Origin: Arenicellales bacterium
GTDB taxonomy: Bacteria; Pseudomonadota; Gammaproteobacteria; Arenicellales; JAJDZL01
Direction: 5' to 3'
NCBI GenBank assembly: GCA_958295885.1
Contig: OY282380.1
Location: 1 to 64,000 of the forward strand
DNA: 64,000 bases
Positions 1 through 10,133 of this stretch are shown one piece after another. Each line of letters begins with the position of its first letter. Position 1 is the stretch's first letter. A program made the translations under genes and the position numbers. The notes under the pieces were generated by a model. It was not told where the DNA came from. It saw only the letters and a program-made list of their open reading frames with translations, and ran no database searches.

Positions 1-1
1 A

Positions 2-73
2 ATTGCTCGTCTGCAGAAGGCAATGCGTGTTTTCAGTCCTTCAGCCGATGTGAAGGCAACAGCCAAAGCCTAG
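2..73 (+). CDS. 3' end of a gene running in from the left edge (product unknown)
   Basis: An open frame runs from the window edge to a TAG at 71-73 and encodes 23 residues beginning IARLQKAMRVF. It is convergent with the porin and stops about 220 bases before a hairpin that could terminate both. The fragment is too short to identify; calling it a real gene end rests on position and the clean stop only. Confidence 0.3.
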   Translation: MARLQKAMRVFSPSADVKATAKA

Positions 74-289
74 TGAGTACCAGGAGTTGCGAAGGTCTGA
101 AAATTCTGGATGGGACGTTTCACTCAAAAACAGCAGCTCTGTCAAAGTGTGGACTGTGATATTTCTGGGTGCGGCTCATATGGAAAGATCAATGACTGAC
201 CGGGAAGTATTTTGGTCTGGCGCGCGGGCTGAAAGCATCAAGGCTTTAATCTGATGGCGGCATCAGACTTTGCGAAAACATAAAAGAAA

Positions 290-314
290 CGGGGCGCACC
301 TGACGTGCACCCCG
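290..314 (-). terminator. Rho-independent terminator after the porin
   Basis: The arms GGGGCGCAC (291-299) and GTGCACCCC (305-313) pair with one G-T wobble around a 5-nt loop, and the C at 290 and G at 314 extend the stem. On the minus strand the stem is followed by a T-rich stretch (TTTCTTTTA), as expected for the porin transcript. A shorter T run on the other side may allow bidirectional use. Confidence 0.6.
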
Positions 315-387
315 CGTTCTTTTCAACTGATTTTGCGGAGTCCGAGCGAATGAACCTCGCTTTTTCCTCCTTTACGCATGGACCTCT

Positions 388-2049
388 TTAGAAATCCACC
401 TGTAAATACAGTGCGGTGTGGTTTTCTTCTTTTGCATCTTTGGCGTGTTCAAAGACGAGAGTGGAACCGCCGCCGAGTGATTTAGCCAATCCAATCAGCC
501 AGGGATTGTTGCTGCCTTCTTCATCTCGAATCTGGAAGTGATAGGACAGACCGTCGCTTAGCGGACCGCCAGCGTTCGCAATCGTAGTCGAAGATTCTTC
601 GTCTAAACTGTTTGATGTCTTCACCAAACCCACAGCAGCACTGTGACTTCCAGCTGCGATTTTCACCGCAACCGCGTTCAGAGTCTCGTCGAAGGCGGGC
701 TTTTTAGTTACCGTTACAAACTTGGATGGCTCTCCATCTGTTCCTTTTTCTACCCTGTACGTAGTAGGAACGGCTGCCGTTCCTGGATCCAATGTGTATT
801 CAGTCGGTACTCCAGCTTCTCCTTCCGTCGTTACTACAACCATCATGTCTGTTTCCGGAACAGCAGGCGTACCATCAGTTGCTTCTTGCGCGAGATACAC
901 AATGTTTGTAGCCGCGGCAGGATAACACTTCATAGAACTTGGTTCCCAAACATTGTCGTTAGCATTAGCTAAGCAGTCCCCCTGACTACGATGGACATTT
1001 TCTTGGCCGGTCTGGGTGTCATCTATTGGATTTACACTTTCTGAATCAGGGTCAGTACCGGCCCTTACTGACTGTAGAGGACTTCGCATTCGGGTCACCC
1101 CGTGTGCAGTACTGTAACAACCTGCAGCTGTAGCTCCAGCAGCTCCAACATTTAAGCCATTTGTAACATCATAATCTGTATCTGCTGCAACCAATACTTG
1201 ATTCGCTTCCGTACAATCGTCGGCTGCGATAGCGGTCCCGTCGCTATCCACTAGTGGTACCGCTTCATTCGGATTCGCAACCTGCCATGCTCGATTTGAT
1301 ACCACCCTTGCATTTACTGCAGGTGTTCCATCTTCGGCGGGGGTCACAGTCACAACGGTTGGCGTATTAGCTGTTCCAGTTCCATCCGTCTTAACTAGGC
1401 TGGGTGGCGTGCCAGACGTTCCTTCCTGATCTACAACGATCGAGGGTGCCGTGCTTGGCTTACCCACCATAAATTTCTCCTCGGTATCCGCTGCTACGTA
1501 TCGCTTGCGATGCGCAAAAGCAAGCGTGGCCGCGCCAAGATCCATGCTCAGACCAAATTCATACTGATCCACTCCGGACTTTTCGCTGTTGGCCTTGTCC
1601 ATCACCAGATCAAGCTGCACGGAGGCCGCTCCGACCGAATTCGAATAGGACACCGCCGGCCCCACTCGATACGACGTTTTAGAAGTGCCGTACACATACG
1701 AATTGTCCAGTATGGCGCCGACTGAATTCCAGCTTGCGCTCCAGATTCGTCCAATGGAGATGGTTCCAAATCCACCGGACAGACCTACGTACGACAGACG
1801 ATTGCCGGTCGAAAGACTTGCGGTGGCAAGATCCAGCGCTTCCTCATAACGATAGTTCGCCGAAAGCCCTTCTGAGACTTCGTTCGAACCCTTCACGCCC
1901 CAGCGCGAGCCGTTGCTGAACATGTGGGTGGAATCGCCAGCGGATTCCAGTCCACCTCGGAACGAACCGTACCAAGTAGCCTCTCCAAATACCACGGAAG
2001 GCATGCTTAGCAGACCGGCAAGACCGAGTACTAATAACATTCTTTTCAT
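388..2049 (-). CDS. Outer-membrane porin with a large inserted loop
   Basis: A 553-residue protein with a signal peptide (about residues 1-22) and a mature N-terminus EATWYGSFRGGLE typical of Gram-negative trimeric porins. Motifs such as RWGVKGSNEVSEGL and LSGGFGTISIGR belong to the early beta strands. The C-terminus is LYLQVDF, with the terminal Phe recognised by the BAM machinery. Residues of about 190-455 do not look like porin: they are rich in GTPAV/GTPPS-like units and contain four Cys, then strand-like porin sequence resumes (TLNAVAVKIAAG). Porins of this family are usually 330-400 residues, so the extra segment accounts for the length. The start ATG lies inside the 8-bp repeat flanking the neighbouring transposon, and only IS sequence lies upstream, without a recognisable Shine-Dalgarno. 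The frame is intact; present expression is uncertain. Confidence 0.85.
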   Translation of the reverse strand: MKRMLLVLGLAGLLSMPSVVFGEATWYGSFRGGLESAGDSTHMFSNGSRWGVKGSNEVSEGLSANYRYEEALDLATASLSTGNRLSYVGLSGGFGTISIGRIWSASWNSVGAILDNSYVYGTSKTSYRVGPAVSYSNSVGAASVQLDLVMDKANSEKSGVDQYEFGLSMDLGAATLAFAHRKRYVAADTEEKFMVGKPSTAPSIVVDQEGTSGTPPSLVKTDGTGTANTPTVVTVTPAEDGTPAVNARVVSNRAWQVANPNEAVPLVDSDGTAIAADDCTEANQVLVAADTDYDVTNGLNVGAAGATAAGCYSTAHGVTRMRSPLQSVRAGTDPDSESVNPIDDTQTGQENVHRSQGDCLANANDNVWEPSSMKCYPAAATNIVYLAQEATDGTPAVPETDMMVVVTTEGEAGVPTEYTLDPGTAAVPTTYRVEKGTDGEPSKFVTVTKKPAFDETLNAVAVKIAAGSHSAAVGLVKTSNSLDEESSTTIANAGGPLSDGLSYHFQIRDEEGSNNPWLIGLAKSLGGGSTLVFEHAKDAKEENHTALYLQVDF

Positions 2050-2051
2050 TT
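2044..2051. repeat. Left 8-bp target duplication TTTCATTT
   Basis: TTTCATTT directly abuts the outer end of the left IS1595 copy and recurs at 17195-17202 next to the outer end of the right copy. IS1595 elements are known to make 8-bp duplications. Its complement AAATGAAA contains the first two porin codons. Confidence 0.8.
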
Positions 2052-2857
2052 GGCTCTATTCGTGAAATGTGTGGAATTTATCACAAAGCCAGGTCCAAAC
2101 ACGCAGCTGATGTAGGAGTGGCTGAGGTGACACAACGATGGAACCGGCGCAGGTGACTGTCGAGCCACTTGGTAGAAACTCCGCGGCAACGATGATCGAC
2201 AAAATTCTTCAATCGTTCATGTCGATTGTTGACGTTTTGAAGGTGCCGGGTTCCGCGCACATAGACCTCTCGAGACACCACGATGGTTTCATGTTGCAGT
2301 CCCAGTTCTGTGGCGCACTTGGCATACGACCTGTGCCCATCGCTGACCATGACCGAATCTGTGGCCACGAGCTGAGCTGACAGGGGTTTGAGTTGCTTTG
2401 CCTTCATGCCCGCCAACCGCGTATTGCGGGTGGGTCCACCGCGTTGTACGGCAGTGAGCACTGCAACTTGTTCTGAACTGCGACCTCACTGGGTGGCGGT
2501 TCCACCTCGGGCTCGGGGCTCTCGCTCGTCTTTGACCTTGCGGTCCCCCTTGCGACTGTGTAAAAACAAGGATTCGTCTACCTCGACCACGCCTTGCAAC
2601 CTGTCATTTGGCGTCTGCGTCGACAGAAACCGATGACGCCGGCGAAACGCAGTGCTGACCGCGATCCCACAGCTGCGAGCCGATTCGCGCACCGTCTCCT
2701 AACGCATTTGTGCCGCCGCGAACGCCGGCTGCTTCTCCTTGTGATGCAAGCCTGACAGGGGCGAATCCGACGCCGCATTGAAGGTGCGGCCACAACCTTT
2801 GGCGCAGCGACAACGTTGTAAACCGCGGGTGATGCCATGTTTGTAGGCTCCCTCGGT
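2052..2857 (-). pseudogene. IS1595-family transposase remnant, left copy (5' truncated, frameshifted)
   Basis: Successive minus-strand frames encode pieces of an ISXO2-like IS1595 transposase: zinc-ribbon end HGITRGLQR and GCGRTFNAA, the segment VEVDESLFLHSRKGDRK with the first catalytic Asp region, VMVSDGHRSYAKC, and the C-terminal NVNNRHERLKNFV. At least two frameshifts separate them. The sequence is nearly identical to the copy at 16149-17194 up to about 2857, where homology stops; the N-terminal codons and inner inverted repeat are gone. The outer inverted repeat begins at 2052. Confidence 0.85.
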
Positions 2858-3690
2858 GCTGTTGAATTCCAGATTAGGTTGAAACGGTTTATTCAAATTA
2901 AATCGGAACGAAATAATTCAATGGATCAAATTGTTCCAACAAAATTGTCGGATTCAAAATCGAGACAGCGTGGCTGGCGGCGATGTGCATCGTGTTGGTC
3001 GGGTGCTGCAGCGCGCGGAACGCGACCGGATACGGCGCCGGAAAAAAACACGTTTGCGCGTGGCTTGACGCAACGGTGTCGCTGGCGGAACGCTTCCAAT
3101 CCCCTCTCTGCAGGCACGCGGATAGCAGGACGCGTCTGTAAACCACGCCAAAATCGCAAAATTAAAAGAGCCGCCGGGAAATTGACGGCGACAACATCTT
3201 TTGTGCGAGGTTCATCCAAAAAATGCTGATAATCTCCTGAGAAATTTTAAAAAAAGAGGGGTTTTCTGGCAGACACTGGATAGAAGTGATTGGTTACATC
3301 AATGCGATAAAATACCTGAAATCAAGAAATTTTTCGAAAAAAAGAAGAAGGTGAAATTGTATCGTCAATTGTGCGAAATATTCGTCTTTCTGTTTTGTTC
3401 ACGGGAAATCTTTAATTTGTGGGGAAGATACGAGATACTAAGTGGTTTTAGTCCTTGTTGCTTGACACCGCGGTGGTAAAAATTGATGGCCTCAATAGAC
3501 AATTCACTGGATTCACGCTGTAAGTTTGTCCGACTGAGTATGTCTGTTGAACTGGTGAAGGCTCCATTTTTTCGCAACAGCTCAGTACGACAGAATTATT
3601 TTAAAAGGTATTGAATTAAACTTGATCACCTTATCGAATTAATACGAAGTTTCCACACATTTTTTCGCAGGTTTAATAATTGACGCGTCT
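2858..3690. other. No recognisable gene; GC-rich then AT-rich filler
   Basis: Between the truncated left IS and the Druantia-like genes, 2940-3180 is GC-rich with overlapping open frames on both strands that match nothing I recognise. 3230-3690 is AT-rich with no convincing frame. Any promoter of the cargo operon should lie at 3600-3690, but I see no clear -35/-10 pair. Confidence 0.4.
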
Positions 3691-6600
3691 ATGGATTTGC
3701 TATCCTCAATTATCAAACCTTACGGATTGGAAAGACCCGATGGCCGTCCCCTTCATTCCTATCGCTGTTCACCACAGATCATGGACTTGCTTAAAAGTGA
3801 ACTGACTGGGCGGATGACATTTAACGGGAATACTAAACATGTTGCCGCAATATTTGTTTTTTTAACCTACAGAGCATATTCGAGCGAATTTCACGGGTGG
3901 CCACTTGACTTGGTCATTTGTCTTTACTGCCATTGGCGTACCCGAGGATCAGAATCTTGGCCGAGAGCCTGTCAGTAAAGGTCTCCAATGGTGGAATCGA
4001 GAGATTCGGGTGCTATCCAATGGCACCCGTATGTTTCTATACAGCCTCATGATCGAAGGGGGAATTCCAGCAAAGCTTCTGACAACACCAGGATTATTTC
4101 TGAATGCTGTAATGGGGCTTGTAAAGGAGATCGAGCTTGAAGGAGGAACGGATTTGCAACAGTGGCTGGATCTAATGGCAGCGCGCAGGGTCCATTGCTT
4201 TCCACAGACTTTTCAAACTGAGGATGTTGCACGCCTCTTCGCAGAACTCGCATTTTCCCTAGTTGAGCTGCGTGAGGAGTTACCATCAGACCTTCCAGAC
4301 GAATCAGCCGTACGCTGGCTGGACGATCATCGTATGGGTTGGGAATCACGCCTTCCTGTTCGTATGACTAACCAGACCGCTGAATTTCCAATTGATCCGG
4401 CACTTCGTGCGGAACGTCGAATTCCATCCTCTTTAGGGAGACCTTTATGCAGACGTGAGTTAAGGTGCGACGATATTGGAATTTGGCACGCATACTTGAC
4501 AGTTGGCGATCATGGATGGCTGCCTGCCAGAACGTTTACGGGTCCAGAGGATGTCAGACTTCGTCCAATACCATTGAAATTTGATGGACTGGTTTACATT
4601 GCCACACCCGAGCAGGAAGGCTTTCGGCTTCGTCGCTTTAACTACACAGGAGAGGAGTCGCGTGCATTCAACCTGCAGGATTCATTTGCATTAAGAGCCT
4701 TTGCAGATGGTCGGATTAAAGGTGAAACGGTGATTGATGCGGGGCTTTCTCCACCGGATGAAGTACCAGGTTTTTGGAGAGCGGGAGATCAGGACAACGG
4801 TGCTGCCGCCCAACGACTCGTTCTTCTTTCTGGAGTCACGCGGACACGAACATCCTGCCTATGGGTTCTGACATCACAAGACACTATTGCGCAGCTGGGT
4901 GATGGTTTGAAGCTTGAAGACCCTGAAGAAGCACCAGGTGGATGTCTCTATCGTATATCAGGGAATGGCATTTTAACGTTGGGTTCTAGGTCTTACCGGA
5001 TTGCAGCCAAATCTCAGGATGATGTGCGGGAAACCCGAATGCTGCCAATTGGCGATATCCTGGGGCGATGGCGATTTAAGGGATACCTACCGGTTTATCA
5101 GGGGAAAGTAACTTTCTACGAACTGGGTACAGGCTTCATGCGTTTAATCCCCAATTGCGAGATTGAGCGTACGCCAAACCGACTTCTCTTTGGCGAACTT
5201 GTAGAATGGATAAAAGCCGAAGCAGTTCAAGCTTCCTTCCGTCTGGTTTGCATTCCGCAGACTACATGCTTCGAACTGCGGGAAATTGCTCCAGGGTGTA
5301 TTGAATTAAATGCCGACGGATTAGAACGCGTACGACGCGTTACCATTAAAGCTGGAGATTTCGAAGAGTCAGACAATGTAGTCGAGGGATCAGTTCAACT
5401 TACACTGGAAACACAGGGGCAACCACCTGGACTGGTTGAATTACGATTATCGGAACTAAAGACTGGCTCCGTACTTATGCTTCAGAGCCCTTGGCCGACT
5501 CAACATGGCATGATTCTCAAACCAAACGGTCATCGGCTTACTGACAGTCACCAATTGTCGATTGATGCACTCTATGGATTTCGTGCAATTGTGCCGGATG
5601 GTCTATCTGGCAATATATTGCTGCAGATGATCGGCCACCATCTGATTTCTCTTCCAGCCGCGGGAGAAATATCGCTTGCCGCTCTCCAACCTTTGATAAA
5701 GGAGATGCCAGCTCAAGGCGGACCGGACGCTCAAGTAAATCCGTCCCTGGTCGTTGGTGGGAACGAAGGTGACCGACCTGCACTCCGACGTTATCAGAAT
5801 CAAGCTGTGATCAGTGATGGAGATTTACGTCTTGGGCTTGACTGGGACGCTTTGGCAACAACACCTGCGACAGTGTTGGAAACTGAATTGCCAAGACATC
5901 AAAATGTGAAAATCCATGCGATTCACATTAATCTGCCGCAATGCAATAAGACTGTTAATAATCCTACATCACTAAATCTCCTTACACATTTTAGCGAACC
6001 TGAGAAGGGACCCTGGTTAATCCAGCCTGGACTAAATGGGCAAACTCAAAGAGCGGTTGTCTGGCCTTCTTCCTTGACACAAAATACGTCGCGTGACGAA
6101 CGGATCAATGCCTATACGGACAATTTTAAACAAATGCTGTCCTTTCCAGAAGATTCGCAGTGGGATCGATTGGGGAAACTAATTTTGGCTGCAGGGAAAA
6201 AAGGCGATGCTGGAGTGCTGGATCAGGTGCAGTCGCTTGCTCGTATGCCGGCAGCGGCGGTTTTTTTAACCTTGGTAGCTTCGCATCATGCAAATTTGGA
6301 CGAAATTCCAAGGTTGGATACGGTTGTTCCCATATTTTGGCCGGTTGTGTCTGTTACCGATTTTGCAAAAGCAATTCAATCTTATCGAGAACATCTGTTG
6401 GCAGAATTGCGGTGTTGTTTCGACCAGGAGTCAGACCAGGAAGCGAATCATGTGCTTCTTCGTCGGATTGGAAAAATATTGACATTGATGCCGGAACTGG
6501 CAGGTCATTTTACGTGGGCGCTTGAGTCCACAGGCCTATTCGATCAAATTATTAATTCTCCTGATCTTCAGGAGTTTCTAGCACCGTTACTCATCCCAAA

Positions 6601-6904
6601 TTGTGAAGTGCGTCTGCAGAATGAAGCTCAGATGGCTGCTAAACGGTTTGACCGATTACCGCATGGCGTGCACAACATTGAACCACCACATCACCGCCCG
6701 GCAGGAATGGAATTCAGTTCCAATTACCTTCAATTGATGATTGATGCACCTCTTGCCGCAGCCGAAATCGCGGCGAACAGGAGGGGCGCGCCGAACGTGA
6801 ATGAAAAGCCAAGTCTTATCAATCTACGCCTTTTGGATCCTAAATATTTCTGTGCTGCATTGCCCGCTGCTCTTCATTTTCATTTGTATGGAGGTTGTTG
6901 GTGA
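3691..6904 (+). pseudogene. druH: DruH-like protein of a Druantia type III system, one frameshift
   Basis: The gene appears to start at ATG 3691 (MDLLSSIIKPYGLERPDGRPLH) and shifts frame near 3890-3910, where WPLD in one frame gives way to TWSFVFTAIGVPED in the next. The rest is open to TGA 6902-6904, about 1,070 codons in total. The N-terminus resembles large proteins found next to giant helicases (motifs GLQWWNREI, REFL-like LYSLMIEGGIP). No enzymatic domain is visible. It ends four bases inside the start of the helicase gene (GTGA overlap), so the two were translationally coupled. Partner type, size and order fit Druantia type III (DruH then DruE). DruH proteins lack annotated domains, so the call rests mainly on context. 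Confidence 0.55.
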
Positions 6905-7992
6905 CTGATTTACACCTTACCCTTTCACTTCTGGCCACAAAGTCTGCGACATCGGTCGTTGCGAGAAGTAGGTTTGCATCATCTGCACTGAACGCGGCAT
7001 TGTTGAAGCGCCTTCCAGTCCACCGGGATCTGAAGACTCACTTTCAGCTGATTTGGTTTTTGAATCAATACCCACATGGGAATCTGCCAGGTGTAGCCTT
7101 GAAGATCTTCGGCGCGAAAGTCTTCTACACTCAGATTTGGTTACGGCATTGGATGGAGCTGGAGTAGCACGGATGCCTCGTAGTCTTCATCCTTGGACTC
7201 ACCAACTTAACTCTTGGAATGCAGCCGCGCAAGGATTGTCTTACCTGGTCAGCTCCAGAACCGGTTCTGGTAAGACCGAGTGCTTTATGATCCCAATGTT
7301 GAATGACCTGCCAAGCTACCCCTCAACGGACATGCTTAGCGGTGTTCAAGCAATTCTGATCTATCCTCTCAACGCCTTAATCGAGAGCCAGCGCGAACGT
7401 CTCGCAGCTTGGACTGCGAACCTACAGGACCACAATATCAAATTTGCACTCTACAACGGACTTACGCCTGAATCTTCATGGTATGAGGATCGTAGCAGGC
7501 TCGCTCCTGCTGAAATTGGTAACCGGAGGGATATTCGCAATGCTCCACCGGCAATTCTGGTTACAAATGTGACTATGTTGGAATACTTGCTCTTACGTGC
7601 CAAAGATCGCCCAATTTTGGAACAGTCGCAGGGGAAGTTGAGATGGATGGTGCTGGACGAGGTGCACGGTTATATTGGTTCGCAGGCAGCCGAGATCGCA
7701 CTTTTACTTCGGCGGGTTCGCGCAGCTTTCGGCGTTAATCCTGATCAGGTGCGGCTTATGGCAACATCGGCGACTATCGGTGAAGGTGAAAGTGTTAAAA
7801 GAAATCTACAGTGCTTCATCGCCGACTCAGCTGGCCACAATGAGAGCTGTGTGCGAGTCATTGAAGGTCGTACGGTGAAATCCGAACTCCCATTGACTGG
7901 AGACGACACACCGCTGGAACCAACGGTCTTAAGTGAATTGGATCCCACCCAACTTTGGAAAATACTGGCTCCACACCCGCGAATTCAGAAGC

Positions 7993-8001
7993 TTAAGCAA
8001 A
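7993..8001. repeat. Left target duplication TTAAGCAAA of the IS1595 inside druE
   Basis: TTAAGCAAA at 7993-8001 recurs at 11188-11196. Removing the element with one copy restores the reading frame ...KLKQKMSNQVVKF..., which shows that both halves were once one gene. Confidence 0.85.
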
Positions 8002-8002
8002 G

Positions 8003-8031
8003 GGAATTATAACCAATCCTAACCATTCGCC
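8003..8031. repeat. Left terminal inverted repeat (29 bp, perfect)
   Basis: It begins GGAATTATAACC and ends CCATTCGCC. Its exact reverse complement lies at 11159-11187. Confidence 0.95.
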
Positions 8032-8038
8032 ACAAAAA

Positions 8039-8070
8039 AACAGGTGCTGACATCTCGACTAGCACCTGTT
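8039..8070 (-). terminator. Terminator of the passenger operon
   Basis: The perfect 10-bp arms AACAGGTGCT and AGCACCTGTT surround a 12-nt loop. On the minus strand the stem is followed by a run of seven T. It sits just downstream of the retropepsin gene stop and just inside the IS end, so it closes the passenger operon. Confidence 0.75.
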
Positions 8071-8144
8071 TTAAATTGGGAATTGCCTCTGGTAAATCAT
8101 CAAGCAACCTGCCCTCTGATTTATCCGCTAAGCTGGGAATTTTG

Positions 8145-8604
8145 TTATGACGAAGAGGATAATTGTCTAAATGAAAGCATGACAGACCCCGTGTTCCCTC
8201 GATAGGTCATCGTCATTTTATTAAGAAAAGTTCGTCCCAAAAGGGCACTATGAGGTTGCCCGCCAGCATGCAAATGTACTCCACAAAATCTCCCGTATTG
8301 AGTCAAATTAAATGATGGAAAATGAATTTGTGCTAGATGAACATTCACTTTACCGGCGCCATGCGCTCCTGAAACAGTACTCTCGTTAATAATAGGAAGA
8401 TTTAAAGCCGTGGCAATAGCTGAATCAATGCAACTCACTACCGCTCCAGTATCAATTAAAGCATGATATTCGTTTACCGGGCAAGACAGGGATTGACCGG
8501 GCTATTGGTCGGTAGTTTAGGTCAAATCCTATACGTACTCGTAAAGTGGGGCCGATACGAACCAATAGCTCCTCACTATTGAACCCGCAGTCAACCTGGC
8601 GCAT
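8145..8604 (-). pseudogene. Retropepsin-like aspartic protease passenger gene, one frameshift
   Basis: The second half carries the aspartic protease signature ALIDTGAVVSCID, with the catalytic D-T-G, followed by LGRTFLNKM near the end. The first half, starting at ATG 8604 (MRQVDCGF) and continuing ELLVRIGPTLRVRIGFD, is in another frame; the shift lies between about 8480 and 8520. Together they make about 152 codons, the usual size of single-domain bacterial clan AA proteases that act as dimers. The start overlaps the DUF5678 gene by 14 bases, so the two are translationally linked. The frameshift could be real decay or a sequence error. Confidence 0.7.
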
Positions 8605-8845
8605 TTTCTAACACTGGTCTATATAGAACGGACGCGGGTAGAGTAACTGGGGAAACTCCTACTTCCTTTATCAGGTATGGTCCCGACCCGAATTGTTCTA
8701 CAGCTTTTTCTGCAGCGGCTTCAAAAGAATTGTAGATTCCTGATAACTTTTTGTCGTGAATAACTACCCATCTCCCCATGTAATCTATTTCTAGTTCTCT
8801 TTGCATGGTTTTGTAAGCAACAATTTCTTCAGTTAGTTTTGACAT
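8591..8845 (-). CDS. DUF5678-family small protein
   Basis: An 84-residue protein when started at ATG 8845, which sits 4 bases after the strong Shine-Dalgarno GGAGGTGATT; a GTG two codons upstream falls within that site and is unlikely. The segment YMGRWVVIHDKKLSGIYNSFEAAAEKAVEQFG is the typical DUF5678 core, a short domain of unknown function. Members are often encoded next to retropepsin-like proteases, as here. The role of the pair is unknown, though a target-protease or regulator-protease relation is possible. Confidence 0.75.
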   Translation of the reverse strand: MSKLTEEIVAYKTMQRELEIDYMGRWVVIHDKKLSGIYNSFEAAAEKAVEQFGSGPYLIKEVGVSPVTLPASVLYRPVLENAPG

Positions 8846-8860
8846 AATCACCTCCGATAA

Positions 8861-9025
8861 TTAAACGGAACAATCTTTTGAATTTTCCTTACGTCTATAC
8901 TTCCATTCTCCGTTGTTTCTCGCTGTCGAATTCATGATCGCCTTGGCCACCTGTTCGGGCGATGCCTTGATGCGATCGAACTGCTCGCTGTATTTTGAGG
9001 ATCTTTCTGCCTGCTCGGAATTCAT
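8861..9025 (-). CDS. Small passenger protein (54 residues)
   Basis: ATG 9023-9025 follows AAGGAG with good spacing. The product begins MNSEQAERSSKYSEQFDRI, continues KASPEQVAKAIMNS and ends KENSKDCSV. It is hydrophilic and charged with no membrane segment. It lies between the membrane-protein gene (25 bases upstream) and the DUF5678 gene (15 bases downstream), consistent with one operon. Function unknown. Confidence 0.65.
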   Translation of the reverse strand: MNSEQAERSSKYSEQFDRIKASPEQVAKAIMNSTARNNGEWKYRRKENSKDCSV

Positions 9026-9050
9026 GTAATTTTCTCCTTTTGTGATTGAT

Positions 9051-9581
9051 TTAAAACTTGTCCAGTGATACTCGTGTTTTTTTATGCAGACGAAGTAATA
9101 CGTCCCTTAACTCTACGCCAAGAACATCTTTTACTCCCTTGAGAGGGATACCTTCTTGAAATGCCGAATCTCGCATTTTTTGACGAAGTGTTTCATCAGG
9201 TTCTAGAGATTGAGCTATGCTGAATGAAAATTCTTGAATTTCAAATGAGTCCATGTTTTTGGTCTCATCAACTACTTCTTCTGCCTGCTTTTCGGCCCAA
9301 GACTTGGCATCTATATTCTTGGATATTCGTTCGCCAAGATCGGTAAGGTAAATTGGGCTGGCACTTGACGTTGGTGAAGGCGGAAGCCTACTAAAAATGT
9401 TTTTTAGATCATTACGAATTTCATTTAGATCATTACGAATTTCATCCATGAAATTTTTAAACATTTCCCGGTCACTATTGATCTCTCCATGCCAAATCCC
9501 AAACTTATAAATACCTACAATCACTGCAATGACAACCGCAGAAGTAGCACCCACGTATATTAGCCATTGAAATTGTTCCAT
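9051..9581 (-). CDS. Single-pass membrane protein, first gene of the passenger operon
   Basis: 176 residues. An N-terminal membrane segment (about 7-28, IYVGATSAVVIAVIVGIYKF) is followed by a charged, probably coiled-coil stretch with the repeated unit EIRNDLNEIRNDL, and then a soluble helical domain (about 75-176) ending LHKKTRVSLDKF. I do not recognise the family. The layout, a short anchor plus cytoplasmic helices, is common for hypothetical proteins on mobile elements. It is intact. Confidence 0.65.
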   Translation of the reverse strand: MEQFQWLIYVGATSAVVIAVIVGIYKFGIWHGEINSDREMFKNFMDEIRNDLNEIRNDLKNIFSRLPPSPTSSASPIYLTDLGERISKNIDAKSWAEKQAEEVVDETKNMDSFEIQEFSFSIAQSLEPDETLRQKMRDSAFQEGIPLKGVKDVLGVELRDVLLRLHKKTRVSLDKF

Positions 9582-9720
9582 TAATGCCTGCTCCTTGTGG
9601 TTGATTCTGAATTTTTAATGTTCCATGTTCTAACAAATGATGATGATGATGATGTGGTATATTGTTTGCATTATGACACATGCCAGCCTAATCATAAATG
9701 CGTTATTTGGGGAGAATTCT

Positions 9721-10122
9721 ATGAAGCATGTCGTCATCACTACTTCCGTAATAATTTTAATAGTTCTATCTGGCTGTTCAAAAAACCCACAATCCGTTTC
9801 TGGAGCATATGTTTCGCCTATTTTTTACAAGGATTATTCCTGCGATCAGGTAACACTTGAAATGCAAAGGGTTGCAAGCAAGGTTTCAGAAGTTTCTGGA
9901 GTTCAGAGATCCAAGGCTACAAATGATGCAGTAGTTACAGGAGTTGGAGTTGTAATCTTTTGGCCAGCGTTGTTTTTTCTTATGGGTAATGATAAAGAAC
10001 AGGAATTGGCTCAGCTAAAAGGCGAGCTAGATGCTTTAGAGCAAGCTGCTGTTCAAAAAAACTGCCATCAACTTTTAGATCGGATTAAGAGAGAACGGGA
10101 TGAAGTTGAAGAAACTAATTGA
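9721..10122 (+). CDS. Small lipoprotein passenger gene
   Basis: The likely start is ATG 9721 (MKHVVITTSVIILIVLSGCSK), preceded by GGGGAG. The lipobox LSGC puts the lipidated Cys at about residue 18. Codons upstream, including six consecutive ATG from 9637, give a poor N-terminus and are rejected. The mature part has YSCDQVTLEMQRVASKVSEV, a short hydrophobic stretch VVIFWPALFFLMG, and a helical tail QELAQLKGELDALEQAA. This pattern is common in proteobacterial lipoproteins of unknown function. It is convergent with the transposase and the only plus-strand gene of the element. Confidence 0.7.
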   Translation: MKHVVITTSVIILIVLSGCSKNPQSVSGAYVSPIFYKDYSCDQVTLEMQRVASKVSEVSGVQRSKATNDAVVTGVGVVIFWPALFFLMGNDKEQELAQLKGELDALEQAAVQKNCHQLLDRIKRERDEVEETN

Positions 10123-10133
10123 TTTATTTTCTT

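Noticed and set aside
643..972. Open frames on the plus strand opposite the porin loop
   Set aside because: They are antisense to a convincing porin and exist because the loop is repetitive and low in stops; no ribosome site or family.
9637..9720. Six consecutive ATG codons as the start of the lipoprotein
   Set aside because: The lipobox and a good ribosome site place the start at 9721; the ATG run gives an implausible N-terminus.
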